Part shown: positions 8,679 through 17,272 of the stretch, piece after piece
Numbering within the stretch: position 1 is the first letter of the stretch
Layout: each line of letters begins with the position of its first letter
Source of the DNA: Bosea beijingensis
GTDB lineage: Bacteria > Pseudomonadota > Alphaproteobacteria > Rhizobiales > Beijerinckiaceae
DNA: 64,000 nucleotides
Direction of reading: 5' to 3'
Assembly: GCF_030758975.1 (NCBI RefSeq)
Contig: NZ_CP132359.1
Location: forward strand, 1,504,811 to 1,568,810
Position numbers and translations under genes: made by a program
The notes under the pieces: model-generated
The model's database searches: none
What the model was told of the DNA's origin: nothing
What the model saw: only the letters and a program-made list of their open reading frames with translations

Positions 8679-10034
8679 TCAGTCCGCGAGCGCCGCCGAT
8701 CCGCTCAGGCCGTAGCGGCGCATCTTCAGGTAGAGCGTCTTGCGAGTGATGCCGAGCGCTGCGGCCGTGACGCCGATGCGGCCGTTATGGCGCTTCAGCG
8801 CGGCCCCGATCCCGTCCGCCTCGGCGACCGCGACCAGCTCCTCCAGCGTGCGCTCCGCACCATCGGAGGCCGTCGCGCTGGCATCCGCATCCTCGAAATC
8901 CTCGTCCATGCCGAGCAGGCTCCGCTCGGCGGCATTGCGCAATTCGCGGACATTGCCCGGCCAGTCCTGCCGCGCCAGCCTTTGCAGCAGGTCGCGCCCC
9001 AGCGGAGGAGCGGAACGGCCGACACGGGCAGCGGCGAGCGCGAGGAAGTGCTGGAACAGCAGCGGAATGTCCTCGCGTCGGTCGCGCAGGGGCGGCAGGC
9101 GCAGCGTTATGACGTTGAGCCGATAAACGAGGTCCTCACGGAAGCCGCCAGCCTTGGCGAGCGCGGCGAGGTCGGTCTTGGTCGCGGCGACGATGCGGAT
9201 ATCGACGGCGATCTCCTTGTTGGAGCCGAGGCGCTCGATCCGGCGCTCCTGCAAAGCGCGCAGCAGGCGCACCTGAGCCGCCATCGGCATCGACTCGATC
9301 TCGTCGAGGAAGAGCGTGCCGCCGCTGGCATGCTCGATCTTGCCGATCCGCCGCTCGCGCGCGCCTGTAAAGGCGCCGGCCTCGTGTCCGAACAGCTCGC
9401 TCTCGATCATCGTCTCGGGGATCGCCCCGCAGTTCACCGCGACGAAGCGTCCGCCGCGGCGATTGCCGAGATCGTGCAGCGCGCGGGCCGCGACCTCCTT
9501 GCCGGTCCCGGTCTCGCCGAAGAGCAGCACATCGGTATCCGCATCGGCGAGCAGGGCAAGCCGGCTGCGCAGGCGCGCGACGGCCGGCGAATGCCCGACG
9601 ACACGCGCAGCCCACGGGTCCTCGGAATGAGCCCCGGCCTTGAGCGAACGGTTCTCGATGATCAGCCGGCGGTATTCGCTGGCGCGCCGGATCGTCTCGA
9701 TCAGGCGGACGGGGTCGGCGGGCTTTTCGACGAAATCCCAGGCACCTTCGCGGATCGCCTTAACTGCCATGGGAACATCGGCATGGCCGGTGATCAGCAC
9801 GACGGGGATCTCTGCATCGATCGCGGTCACGGCCGAGAGCAGTCCGAAGCCGTCGCGGCCGGGCATGCGGACATCGCTGACCAGCACGGCAGCGGCATCG
9901 CGGCCAAGCTCTGCCAGGGCGGCATCGCCGGAGCGCTTGGCGGTGACTGTGAAGCCTTCGAGTTCCAGCGTCAGCCGCCAGGCTTCGAGTACCTCGGCAT
10001 CGTCATCGACGAGGACGACCTTGGGAGCGCTCAT
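8679..10034 (-). CDS. Sigma-54-dependent response regulator (NtrC/PgtA/DctD class)
   Basis: 451 residues in three domains. A receiver domain (about 5-120) has the acidic pocket D10-D12 and phospho-acceptor D54 in SDVRMPG. An AAA+ domain (about 145-375) has Walker A GETGTGKE, the sigma-54 contact motif GAFTGA, Walker B GGTLFLDEIE and arginine-rich sensor motifs. A Fis-type helix-turn-helix (about 405-445) follows (HNGRIGVTAAALGITRKTLY). Its start overlaps the end of the kinase gene by 4 bp, so the two form one translationally coupled pair. Its likely target is the promoter at 8542-8557. Confidence 0.93.
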   Translation of the reverse strand: MSAPKVVLVDDDAEVLEAWRLTLELEGFTVTAKRSGDAALAELGRDAAAVLVSDVRMPGRDGFGLLSAVTAIDAEIPVVLITGHADVPMAVKAIREGAWDFVEKPADPVRLIETIRRASEYRRLIIENRSLKAGAHSEDPWAARVVGHSPAVARLRSRLALLADADTDVLLFGETGTGKEVAARALHDLGNRRGGRFVAVNCGAIPETMIESELFGHEAGAFTGARERRIGKIEHASGGTLFLDEIESMPMAAQVRLLRALQERRIERLGSNKEIAVDIRIVAATKTDLAALAKAGGFREDLVYRLNVITLRLPPLRDRREDIPLLFQHFLALAAARVGRSAPPLGRDLLQRLARQDWPGNVRELRNAAERSLLGMDEDFEDADASATASDGAERTLEELVAVAEADGIGAALKRHNGRIGVTAAALGITRKTLYLKMRRYGLSGSAALAD

Positions 10035-11974
10035 GCGTCGATTTCCAGCGGGGCCATGACGTGGGCTGTCGTCCCTTCGAGCGTGATCAGGAAGCGGGTG
10101 CCGGCAGGGCCGGTCTCTGCGACCGCGAGCGTGCCGCCGAGGTCCTTGATGATGTTGTAGGACAGCGAGAGCCCGAGGCCGAGCCCCGAGCCGACCGGCT
10201 TGGTCGTGAAGAACGGGTCGAAGATGCGTTCGAGATGGGCCCGGTCGATGCCGGGGCCGCTATCGGCGACCCAGATCTCGACCTTGTGGCCGTTCCGACG
10301 CGCGCCGATCGCGATCGCGGATTCCTCCATGCCGGTGACGGCATCGAGCGCATTGGCGATGAGATTGACCAGAACCTGCTCAAGCCGGATCTCCTCTGCA
10401 TGGACATGGAGGCGCCCGGAAGGCAGATCGCGCGTGAGCGTGACGCGCTCAGCCGCGAATCGCGGCTCGAACAGCGACAGCGCGGTTTCGATGGTGTCGC
10501 CGACCGCGACCGGAGTCAGCACCACGCCGGGCTTGCGGGCAAAGCGTCTGAGATGCGCGATCAGGTCGGCGGCGCGCGTCGTCAGCGCCTGGATGCGGCC
10601 GATCGCCTTCTGCGCCTCCTCAGGCCGGCCCCGCTCCAGCAGCAGCGCGCCGTTATGGGCATGGGAGCGGATCGCGGCGAGCGGCTGGTTGAGCTCGTGG
10701 CTCAGGCCCGCCGCCATCTGCCCCAGCGCGGCGAGCTTGGCCGCCTGGATCAGGTCGTCGCGCGTCTGCCGGAAGACGGTGAGCGCGCGAGTGAGGTCGC
10801 CGAGTTCGTCATTGCCCGCCTTCGGTAGCAGCGCCGAGGACTGGCCGCTGGCGATGCTGGTCGCAGCTTCGGTCAGGACGCGCAGGCGCGCCACGAGATG
10901 GCGCCGGACATAGAACCAGCCGATCAATAGCGCGCCGATGAGCGAGGCCGCGGCGATGGCGAGCAGCAGGTTGCGGCCGAGCCGGATCGCCTCGGCCGAG
11001 CGGTCGGCGGCCTCCTTCGCCACGGCCTCGGTCCGCTGCACCTCCTGCGAAACCAGTGAGCCCAGTTCCGTGACGAGGCGGCGGCTTTCCGAGATCAGGC
11101 GCTGCGCATCGGCGAGCGCGGCGAGTTCCGAACGCTTGAGGCCCGGCAGGCCGGTCGTCGTATCGGCGAGTCCGATCAGGCGCTGCGTGATCTGCCGGAC
11201 CGTGATCGTGTCGGGCCAGCCGGTGAGCGCCTTGGCCTCGACCTCGAGCTGGTCGACCGCCTCGCCGATGACATGGCCGGTCTGCTCCATGTCCTCGCGG
11301 GTCTGCACCGTGCCGAGGCGCCCGAACAGGCCGACGATCAAATTGGCCTGGGCATTGAGCGTCATCAGCGCTTCGCTCTTGCGGGTCTCCTCGCGGATCG
11401 TGTTCGGCTTGGCGGAGGACGACGCTTCGCTGCTGAGCTGGCCGAGCGCCGTATCGATATTGAAGCGGGCATCGTCGGTCAGCGGCTCGATCTCGTCGAT
11501 GAGATCGGCCTGGAGCCAGCGCAGCTCCTCGCTGACGCCGCGGATGCGCTCGGCCAGCGTGAAGCGCCGCCCCGCGACATCATCGATCGCGCCGAGATTG
11601 CGGCGTATCTCGGCCGCAACGGCGGTCAGGGCGGGCGCGTCGAAGCCGCTGCCGGTGCGCTCGGATAGCACCTTGTCGAGTTCGCTCAAGCGCTCTCCCA
11701 CCACGCGCCGGCCGCGCTCGTAGCTGTCGCGCCGTTCGGCATTGGCCAGTTCCGGCATGCCGGCGATGACGCGGGCGCTGGCTTCGGCCAGCCTTGCGGC
11801 GGAGGCGAGGCCGGGCAGATGCTCGCGTGCGATAGCCGCCAGCTCCTTGCTGAGGCGCTCATAGGAGATCACGCCGACGATGCCGGCACCGACCGCGAAG
11901 AGGCCGACGCCGAGGAAGGCTGCGATCAAGCGCCCGCCGATGCCGAAACGCCGCTTGGGCAGGGCAGGCGTCAT
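10031..11974 (-). CDS. Membrane sensor histidine kinase (PgtB-like)
   Basis: 647 residues. One membrane helix near 15-38 and another near 333-353 enclose a periplasmic helical sensor region of about 290 residues. A HAMP domain follows, then the H-box (SHELNQPLAAIRSH, His near 425), N-box NLIANALDA, G1 DSGPGI, F-box FDPFFTTK and G2 GSGLGLGLSL. The large helical periplasmic domain resembles kinases that read a liganded binding protein (TorS or PgtB type) rather than the ligand itself. The gene overlaps both neighbours by 4 bp, which fits stoichiometric production with the binding protein at 11971-13347 and the regulator at 8679-10034. Confidence 0.92.
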   Translation of the reverse strand: MTPALPKRRFGIGGRLIAAFLGVGLFAVGAGIVGVISYERLSKELAAIAREHLPGLASAARLAEASARVIAGMPELANAERRDSYERGRRVVGERLSELDKVLSERTGSGFDAPALTAVAAEIRRNLGAIDDVAGRRFTLAERIRGVSEELRWLQADLIDEIEPLTDDARFNIDTALGQLSSEASSSAKPNTIREETRKSEALMTLNAQANLIVGLFGRLGTVQTREDMEQTGHVIGEAVDQLEVEAKALTGWPDTITVRQITQRLIGLADTTTGLPGLKRSELAALADAQRLISESRRLVTELGSLVSQEVQRTEAVAKEAADRSAEAIRLGRNLLLAIAAASLIGALLIGWFYVRRHLVARLRVLTEAATSIASGQSSALLPKAGNDELGDLTRALTVFRQTRDDLIQAAKLAALGQMAAGLSHELNQPLAAIRSHAHNGALLLERGRPEEAQKAIGRIQALTTRAADLIAHLRRFARKPGVVLTPVAVGDTIETALSLFEPRFAAERVTLTRDLPSGRLHVHAEEIRLEQVLVNLIANALDAVTGMEESAIAIGARRNGHKVEIWVADSGPGIDRAHLERIFDPFFTTKPVGSGLGLGLSLSYNIIKDLGGTLAVAETGPAGTRFLITLEGTTAHVMAPLEIDA

Positions 11975-13347
11975 GGCCGCGCCCCGGTCAGGCTCTCGTC
12001 GCGCCAGCCCAAAGCCGCGAGCCGCTCGGCGGCCTGTTGCAGGCCGTCGCCGGCTTCCGTTGCGCGGGCCGCGATCGCAGTCCTGATACCGGCTTCGATC
12101 CGAGCCTGTTCCTCGGGCACGGGCAGGCCGCGCGGCACGCGGGCGAGGTTGCGGAAACGCCCGGGCTCTCCGAGTTCCGCGGCCGAGATCGGAGGCTGCG
12201 TCAGTGCGGCCCGCGCCTGGGTCAGCAGCTTCGCGGCCTGTTCGTCAGGGCGCGTGAGCAGCGCCGCTTCCATCGCCTGGAGGCTGCGCCAGAGCCTGGC
12301 ATGCTCGGTGCGGCGGAAGGTGATCCACTCATCGAAGATCAGGTTGACCAGTTCGTAGCGCCCGGCCGAGAGGCCGGCGTCGAAGCCTGTCCGGTTGAAG
12401 ATGCCTTCGGTCTCCGAGAGATGCGGCGGCGTCTCGTCCGGTCCATAGGCCGAGGGCGAGACGGCGAGGCGCCCGATCCGGGGCTCGCGCAGCATCGTCT
12501 GGCCTTCGCGGGAAAGCACGAAATCGATGAAGAGCTCAGCCTCCTTCGGGTTGGGCGAAGTCGCGAGCCTTGCGATGCTGGCAGGTGCGAACAGGGTCTC
12601 GCCCGGCAGCACGAAACGGTTGCCTTCGCCCTCGGCGCTCTTGGCCTCCGTCAGGAAGTCGATGGAGATACCGATGCCGAAGCGGCCGCGGGCAACGCCA
12701 GCGGTGACGCCGAAACTGCGCGCCGTGATCGTCGCGAGATTGCCGCCGATCGCCGACCAAAGCGCCCAACCGCGTTCCCAGCCGAGCGATTGCAGCAGCG
12801 CCTCGACCATCAGATGCGTCGTGCCGGAGCGGGCAGGCGAGGTCAGGCCGATATGGCCGGCATAGACCGGCGCGGCGAGATCGGCCCAGTTGCGCGGCAC
12901 GGGCAGGCCGCGCCCCGCCAGATAGGCGGGGTTGTAGACCAGCCCGTAGCCCGAGACGGCGAAGCCGAGATAGCGGTGATCGGGATCGTTGACCGGATAG
13001 CCGGCGATGGTCTCCGGCGCACCGGTCGCCCGCGGCTGCACAGGTGCCAGCAGGTTCGCGCGCTTCAGCAACTCGAAGGCGTCCGGCGCCGAGGCCCAGA
13101 ACAGGTCGGCTTCCGGCCGCTTCTGCGTGCGGATATCGACGACCGCCGCCGTCGTCTTGCGCTGCACCACCTCGACGGCGATGTCGGGATGCCGGTTGCG
13201 GAAGGCGTTGCGGAACGGCTCGAAGAAGGAGGGCGGGAACGAGGTGATGATCTGGACGCGCCGCCCCTCGGCCATGCCGGCGGCCGGCCAGCCGAAAGCC
13301 AGCAGGGCGAGGAGGACAAGCCTGATCGTGGCGGCGCAGCGACCCAT
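11971..13347 (-). CDS. Periplasmic binding protein dedicated to signalling (PgtC-like)
   Basis: 458 residues with a Sec signal peptide (VLLALLAFGWPAAGMAEG). The mature part (ITSFPPSFFEPF, DLFWASAPDAFE, RSGTTHL) is paralogous to the transporter binding protein at 7148-8485. It is encoded not with the permease but directly before the histidine kinase, with a 4-bp overlap. In the phosphoglycerate (Pgt) system a homologous periplasmic protein acts with the kinase in ligand detection; the same role is inferred here. It is the first gene of the regulatory operon. Confidence 0.85.
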   Translation of the reverse strand: MGRCAATIRLVLLALLAFGWPAAGMAEGRRVQIITSFPPSFFEPFRNAFRNRHPDIAVEVVQRKTTAAVVDIRTQKRPEADLFWASAPDAFELLKRANLLAPVQPRATGAPETIAGYPVNDPDHRYLGFAVSGYGLVYNPAYLAGRGLPVPRNWADLAAPVYAGHIGLTSPARSGTTHLMVEALLQSLGWERGWALWSAIGGNLATITARSFGVTAGVARGRFGIGISIDFLTEAKSAEGEGNRFVLPGETLFAPASIARLATSPNPKEAELFIDFVLSREGQTMLREPRIGRLAVSPSAYGPDETPPHLSETEGIFNRTGFDAGLSAGRYELVNLIFDEWITFRRTEHARLWRSLQAMEAALLTRPDEQAAKLLTQARAALTQPPISAAELGEPGRFRNLARVPRGLPVPEEQARIEAGIRTAIAARATEAGDGLQQAAERLAALGWRDESLTGARP

Positions 13348-13381
13348 GAACCCGTCATATAGCCGGCTTCGTGGCCCGGCT

Positions 13382-13420
13382 AGGCTGGGCGCGTCTTCAT
13401 CTGGCGCGCCGGGCCAGCCT
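13382..13420. terminator. Inverted repeat between the polyamine-type operon and the sensor operon
   Basis: AGGCTGGGCGCG and CGCGCCGGGCCAGCCT can pair around a loop of about 11 bases. The site is in the 128-bp gap after the arginase-family stop (13476, minus strand) and before the sensor operon start (13347). No T-run follows, so it is at best a weak or Rho-assisted terminator. Confidence 0.35.
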
Positions 13421-13475
13421 CTACCCTACGGGCAGGGAAGCCGATGGCTTGTCAGGGCGCCTCTGCTGGAGGCTG

Positions 13476-14405
13476 TTACGCTCCCGTCGCGGCCTTCGAC
13501 TGATGCTGCCGGGCGATCAGGTTGAGCGCGTTCAGCGTCACCTGGGCCGCGAGCAGCGCCGACATGCCGCCGACATCATGCGGCGGGCTGATCGTGTTGA
13601 TGTTGACGCCCACCAGATTGAGCCCGGCGCAGGCTTCCAATACCGCCAGCCCCTCCCGCGAGGTCGCGCCACCCCAGGTCGGCGTGCAGACGCCCGGTGC
13701 GACCGAGGGGTCGAAGAAATCCATGTCGTAGGAGAGATAGACCGGCCGGTCGCCGATATGGGCGCGGATCTCGGCAAAGACCTTGGCGATGCCGCGTTCC
13801 AGCAATTCGGCAAGCGGGATCACGTTGTAGCCGAGGCTGCGCCCGTACTCGCCGACGCCGGGCAGCATCGTCGTGCCGCGCATGCCGATCTGGTAGGAGC
13901 GGGTTGCGTCGACGAGTCCTTCCTCGGCGGCGCGGCCGAAGGCGGTCGCGGTGTTGTAGCCCTCGATCGGATAGGCGTCGGTATGGGCGTCGATATGGAT
14001 GGTGACGAGATCGGGATAGACCCGGTGCAGCGCCCGCATCTCCGGCAGCGCGATGGCGCCGTCGCCGCCGAGCGTCACCGCGACGGCCCGCGTCTCGGCG
14101 ATGGCGCCGACCGCCGCCTCGATCGCGACATAGGAGGCTTCGAGATCGCCGGGGCTGACCTTGGCATCGCCGACATCGACCACGCCGAGCGCCTCCAGCG
14201 GGTTGATGCCGTTGACGAAGTCGAAGGCGCGCAGCAGCAGCGACTGCTCGCGGATCGAGGACGGCCCGAGCCTGGAGCCGACGCGCTGCGGATGGGTGCC
14301 GCAATCGAAGGGCAGGCCGAGGACCACCGCCTTGGCGTCGCCGATCTCGGTGCGGTGCGGGACGCCCATGAAGGTCTGGGCGAGCGAAAACGGCGCCGTT
14401 GTCAT
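13476..14405 (-). CDS. Arginase/agmatinase-family ureohydrolase with a replaced metal ligand
   Basis: 309 residues from the ATG at 14403-14405. The ureohydrolase motifs are HIDAHTD (about 137-141) and YDMDFFDPSVAPG (about 227), which supply five of the usual metal ligands, and GVCTPTWGG. The first metal motif, normally GGDHS, is GGDGA here (about 116), so the His ligand of the binuclear Mn site is missing. The enzyme could use another residue, a different metal or a different chemistry. It is the last gene of a polyamine-type ABC operon, so its substrate is probably a guanidino or ureido compound brought in by that transporter. Calling it agmatinase would go beyond the evidence. Confidence 0.82.
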   Translation of the reverse strand: MTTAPFSLAQTFMGVPHRTEIGDAKAVVLGLPFDCGTHPQRVGSRLGPSSIREQSLLLRAFDFVNGINPLEALGVVDVGDAKVSPGDLEASYVAIEAAVGAIAETRAVAVTLGGDGAIALPEMRALHRVYPDLVTIHIDAHTDAYPIEGYNTATAFGRAAEEGLVDATRSYQIGMRGTTMLPGVGEYGRSLGYNVIPLAELLERGIAKVFAEIRAHIGDRPVYLSYDMDFFDPSVAPGVCTPTWGGATSREGLAVLEACAGLNLVGVNINTISPPHDVGGMSALLAAQVTLNALNLIARQHQSKAATGA

Positions 14406-14473
14406 CAATAGTCCTGTGTCTTGGTCGGAGAGGCAGGGACGGGCGGCGCGATGCCGCCCGTCAGTGTCGAGGC

Positions 14474-15592
14474 TCAGGACGCGATCGCGTCCATGTAGCG
14501 GGCGAGGATGGTGGCGTAGTGCTGCGCGTACCACTCGTTGTCGACGGCGACCTGGCGCGCGAAATTCTCCGGCGATCCGCAGTCGAGCGCCTTCATCTCG
14601 GCCGGCACCATCGCGGCGGCGGCCGGGTTGACCGGCCCGTTGCCGACACGCTTGAACAGTTCGACCTGGCTCTTCGGGTCCTGCGCCGCGGCGATGAACT
14701 TCCAGGCGCCGGCCTTGGCCGGGTTGCCCTTCGGCACGATCCAGGCGCCGGGGAACAGGATGCCGTCCTCGAAGGTGAACTTGATGTGGTCGCCGACCTC
14801 CTTGGCGAGCAGCATCGAGCGCGTGTGCCACAGGTTCCCCATCACGACCTCCTGGTTGCGGAAGAGCTGCTGGCTCTCCGCGCCGGTGGTCCAGAAGATC
14901 GTGTGCGGCTTGATCTCCTTGATCTTGGCGAGCGCCCGGTCGACATCGATCGGGTAGATCTTGTCGCGGCTGACGCCGTCGGCGAGCAGCGCCGCCTCCA
15001 GCATGCCCTCGATATTGTTGCGGAGCGTGCGCTTGCCCGGGAATTCCTTGACGTTCCAGAAGTCCTTCCAGTTCTTCGGCGCCGGCCCCTTCAAGGCCTT
15101 GGCGTCGTAGGTCAGCACGAAGGAATAGAGATAGGCGCCGACGCCCCAGTCCGAGCGATGCGCGGCGCGGACCTTGTCCTGCGACACGATCGACCAGTCG
15201 ACCTTCTCGAGCAGGTTCTGCCGGCCGAGCTCGATCGAGGCCGGCACGGTGCGGTCGCAGACGTCCCAGGTAACAGTGCCGCTCTCGACCATAGCCTTGA
15301 TCTTGCCGGAGCTCGGCCCCGAGCCGTTGATCAGCGCCTTCGCGCCGGGATTGGCCGCGTTGAAGGGCTGGGCCCAGATCGCGTCATAGGCCGGCACGGC
15401 ATCGCCGCCCCAGTTTACGACGACGATCTCGCCGGTCTGCGCATGGGCCGGCGTCAGGCGCAGGCCAGCCGGGATCGCACCCAGCATGGCCAGCGCCTGC
15501 AGGAAGCGACGGCGATGCACGCGCTTGCCCTCGGTCTCCCGGCGCAGGATCGCCAGGCAGTCGTCACGGAATTCCTGATGCTCTCTGGTCAT
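14474..15592 (-). CDS. ABC transporter substrate-binding protein (PotD/PotF-like)
   Basis: 372 residues. A long N-terminal signal has a twin-arginine pattern (RRRFLQALAML, about residues 26-37) and a likely cleavage site after PAHAQ, so Tat export is likely. The mature protein (EIVVVNWGGDAVPAYDAIW) belongs to the spermidine/putrescine-type family that captures cationic linear amines or opines. It is encoded 19 bp after the PotC-like permease and before the ureohydrolase. Confidence 0.87.
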   Translation of the reverse strand: MTREHQEFRDDCLAILRRETEGKRVHRRRFLQALAMLGAIPAGLRLTPAHAQTGEIVVVNWGGDAVPAYDAIWAQPFNAANPGAKALINGSGPSSGKIKAMVESGTVTWDVCDRTVPASIELGRQNLLEKVDWSIVSQDKVRAAHRSDWGVGAYLYSFVLTYDAKALKGPAPKNWKDFWNVKEFPGKRTLRNNIEGMLEAALLADGVSRDKIYPIDVDRALAKIKEIKPHTIFWTTGAESQQLFRNQEVVMGNLWHTRSMLLAKEVGDHIKFTFEDGILFPGAWIVPKGNPAKAGAWKFIAAAQDPKSQVELFKRVGNGPVNPAAAAMVPAEMKALDCGSPENFARQVAVDNEWYAQHYATILARYMDAIAS

Positions 15593-15611
15593 GCTGGTCT
15601 CCCCTCTGTTG

Positions 15612-16415
15612 TCAGGCTTTTGCGGCGGTGCTGCGCAGCGTCGAGATCGCGACGGCGGCGAAGGTGAGGGCGATCATCACCGTGCCGAGCGCGGCGATGG
15701 CGGGATCGATATTGTCGGCGAGCCCCTCCCAGATCCGGCGGGGTAGGGTGGTGACGGCGCGGCTGGTGACGAAGAGCGCGACGATGGTCTCGTCCCAGGA
15801 GGTGATGAAGGCGAAGGCGGCGCCGGCGATGATGCCGGCCTTGATCTGCGGCAGCACGACCCAGCCCATCGCCTGCCGCGGATTGGCGCCGAGACTGCGC
15901 GCCGCCTGCTCCAGCCTTGGATCGACATTGGCCAGCGTGCCCGCGACGGTGAGCACCACGAAGGGCAGCCCCTTCATCGCGTGGATCAGGATGAGGCCGA
16001 GATAGGTGTCGAGCAGCCCGAGCGTCGCCCATGCCCGGTAGAAGGCGACGGCATGCACGATCGGCGGCACGATGATCGGTGCCAGCAGCAAAAGGCGCAG
16101 GCGCTTGGCGAGCGGCGCCCCGAGACGCCAGGCCCCGAGCGCGAAGGCCACGCCGAGCCCGGTCGCGAGCACCGTCGCGCCGATGCCGACGACGAGGCTG
16201 TCGACGATGCTCTTCGTCCAGCGGCCGTCGGTCACGAGGCTGTTGTAATGGCGAAACGAGATCGCATTGGTCGGCAGCGAGAGATAGCGCTCCGGCGTCA
16301 GCGAGATCGGGATGATCACGAGGATCGGCAGCAGCAGGAACGAGGCCGCCAGCCAGGCGACGATGCGGTTGAGCGAGATGCCGTTATGGGTCGAGGGGAC
16401 GCCGAGCGCTGCCAT
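15612..16415 (-). CDS. ABC transporter permease (PotC-like)
   Basis: 267 residues from the ATG at 16413-16415, two bases after the stop of the preceding permease. It has about six membrane helices and the cytoplasmic EAA loop (EQAARSLGANPRQAMGWVVLPQI, near residue 165) that docks onto the ATPase. The sequence pattern (ITSWDETIVALFVTS) is that of PotC-type subunits of polyamine/opine importers. It pairs with the permease at 16418-17272. Confidence 0.88.
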   Translation of the reverse strand: MAALGVPSTHNGISLNRIVAWLAASFLLLPILVIIPISLTPERYLSLPTNAISFRHYNSLVTDGRWTKSIVDSLVVGIGATVLATGLGVAFALGAWRLGAPLAKRLRLLLLAPIIVPPIVHAVAFYRAWATLGLLDTYLGLILIHAMKGLPFVVLTVAGTLANVDPRLEQAARSLGANPRQAMGWVVLPQIKAGIIAGAAFAFITSWDETIVALFVTSRAVTTLPRRIWEGLADNIDPAIAALGTVMIALTFAAVAISTLRSTAAKA

Positions 16416-16417
16416 GG

Positions 16418-17272
16418 CTATTTCCTCAGCGCCTGTTCGACATCCATGAAGCGGCTGAGCCACATCACGAGCAGCAGCACGGCGCCGAGCAGCACGGTCG
16501 CCAGCATCGCCGCCAGCCCCCAGCGCAGCGTCTCGGAGATCTGCACGCTGATGAATTCGGCCACCATGATCGTGCGCCCGCCGCCGAGGATCGCCGGGGT
16601 GATGTAGAAGCCGAGCGAGAAGATCATCACGATCACGCCCGCGCCGATCAGGCCGGGCAGGCTCAGCGGCAGGAAGACCCAGCGGAAGGCCTGTCCCGGC
16701 GTGGCGCCGAGCGCGCGGGCCGCCGGCACCAGCCGGTCGTCGATGCCGCGCAGGCTCGTGTAGAGCGGCAGGATCGCATAGGGCAGCATGTAATGGACCA
16801 TGCCGATGATCACGCCGAGCTCGTTGCGCACGAGGCTGAGCGGGCTCTCGATCAGCCCGGTCGATAGCAGGATCGAGTTGACCAGCCCCTTCGACTGCAG
16901 CAGCGCGACCCAGGCGAAGGCGCGGATCAGGGCGCTGATCCAGAAGCTCGCGACGACGATACCGAGGAGTATCTGGCGCTCGCGCGGCCCGCATTGCAGC
17001 AGGGCATAGGCGACGACATAGCCGATCCCCAGCGCCAGAACCGTGGTGATCGCGCCGATCCTGAGCGTCGTCCAGAGCACGCGCTGCACGGCGCCGTTTT
17101 GGGCGAGCTCGGCATAGTTGGCGAGGCCGGGCTTGGGCACGGTGAAGCTCAGCACCAGCACGTTCAGCACCGGCACGAGATAGAACAGCGCCAGGAAGAC
17201 GCAGGGCGACAGCAGCATCAGCCAGTAGAGCCGCTCGCTTCCGCCGGCGCTGGTGGCGGCAGCCGCGCTCAC
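16418..17272 (-). CDS. ABC transporter permease (PotB-like)
   Basis: 284 residues with about six membrane helices. The EAA-type loop is PAARALGATPGQAFRWVFLPL (near residue 185), followed by a G-rich helix and FSLGFYITPAILGG, a hallmark of PotB-type subunits. Its ATG overlaps the end of the ATPase gene by 4 bp and its stop lies 2 bp before the next permease, so the operon is tightly coupled. Confidence 0.88.
   Translation of the reverse strand: MSAAAATSAGGSERLYWLMLLSPCVFLALFYLVPVLNVLVLSFTVPKPGLANYAELAQNGAVQRVLWTTLRIGAITTVLALGIGYVVAYALLQCGPRERQILLGIVVASFWISALIRAFAWVALLQSKGLVNSILLSTGLIESPLSLVRNELGVIIGMVHYMLPYAILPLYTSLRGIDDRLVPAARALGATPGQAFRWVFLPLSLPGLIGAGVIVMIFSLGFYITPAILGGGRTIMVAEFISVQISETLRWGLAAMLATVLLGAVLLLVMWLSRFMDVEQALRK

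Noticed and set aside
13476..14831. A longer arginase-family protein starting near 14831.
   Set aside because: The added part is antisense-frame sequence of the preceding binding-protein gene; the ATG at 14403-14405 gives the normal family length.
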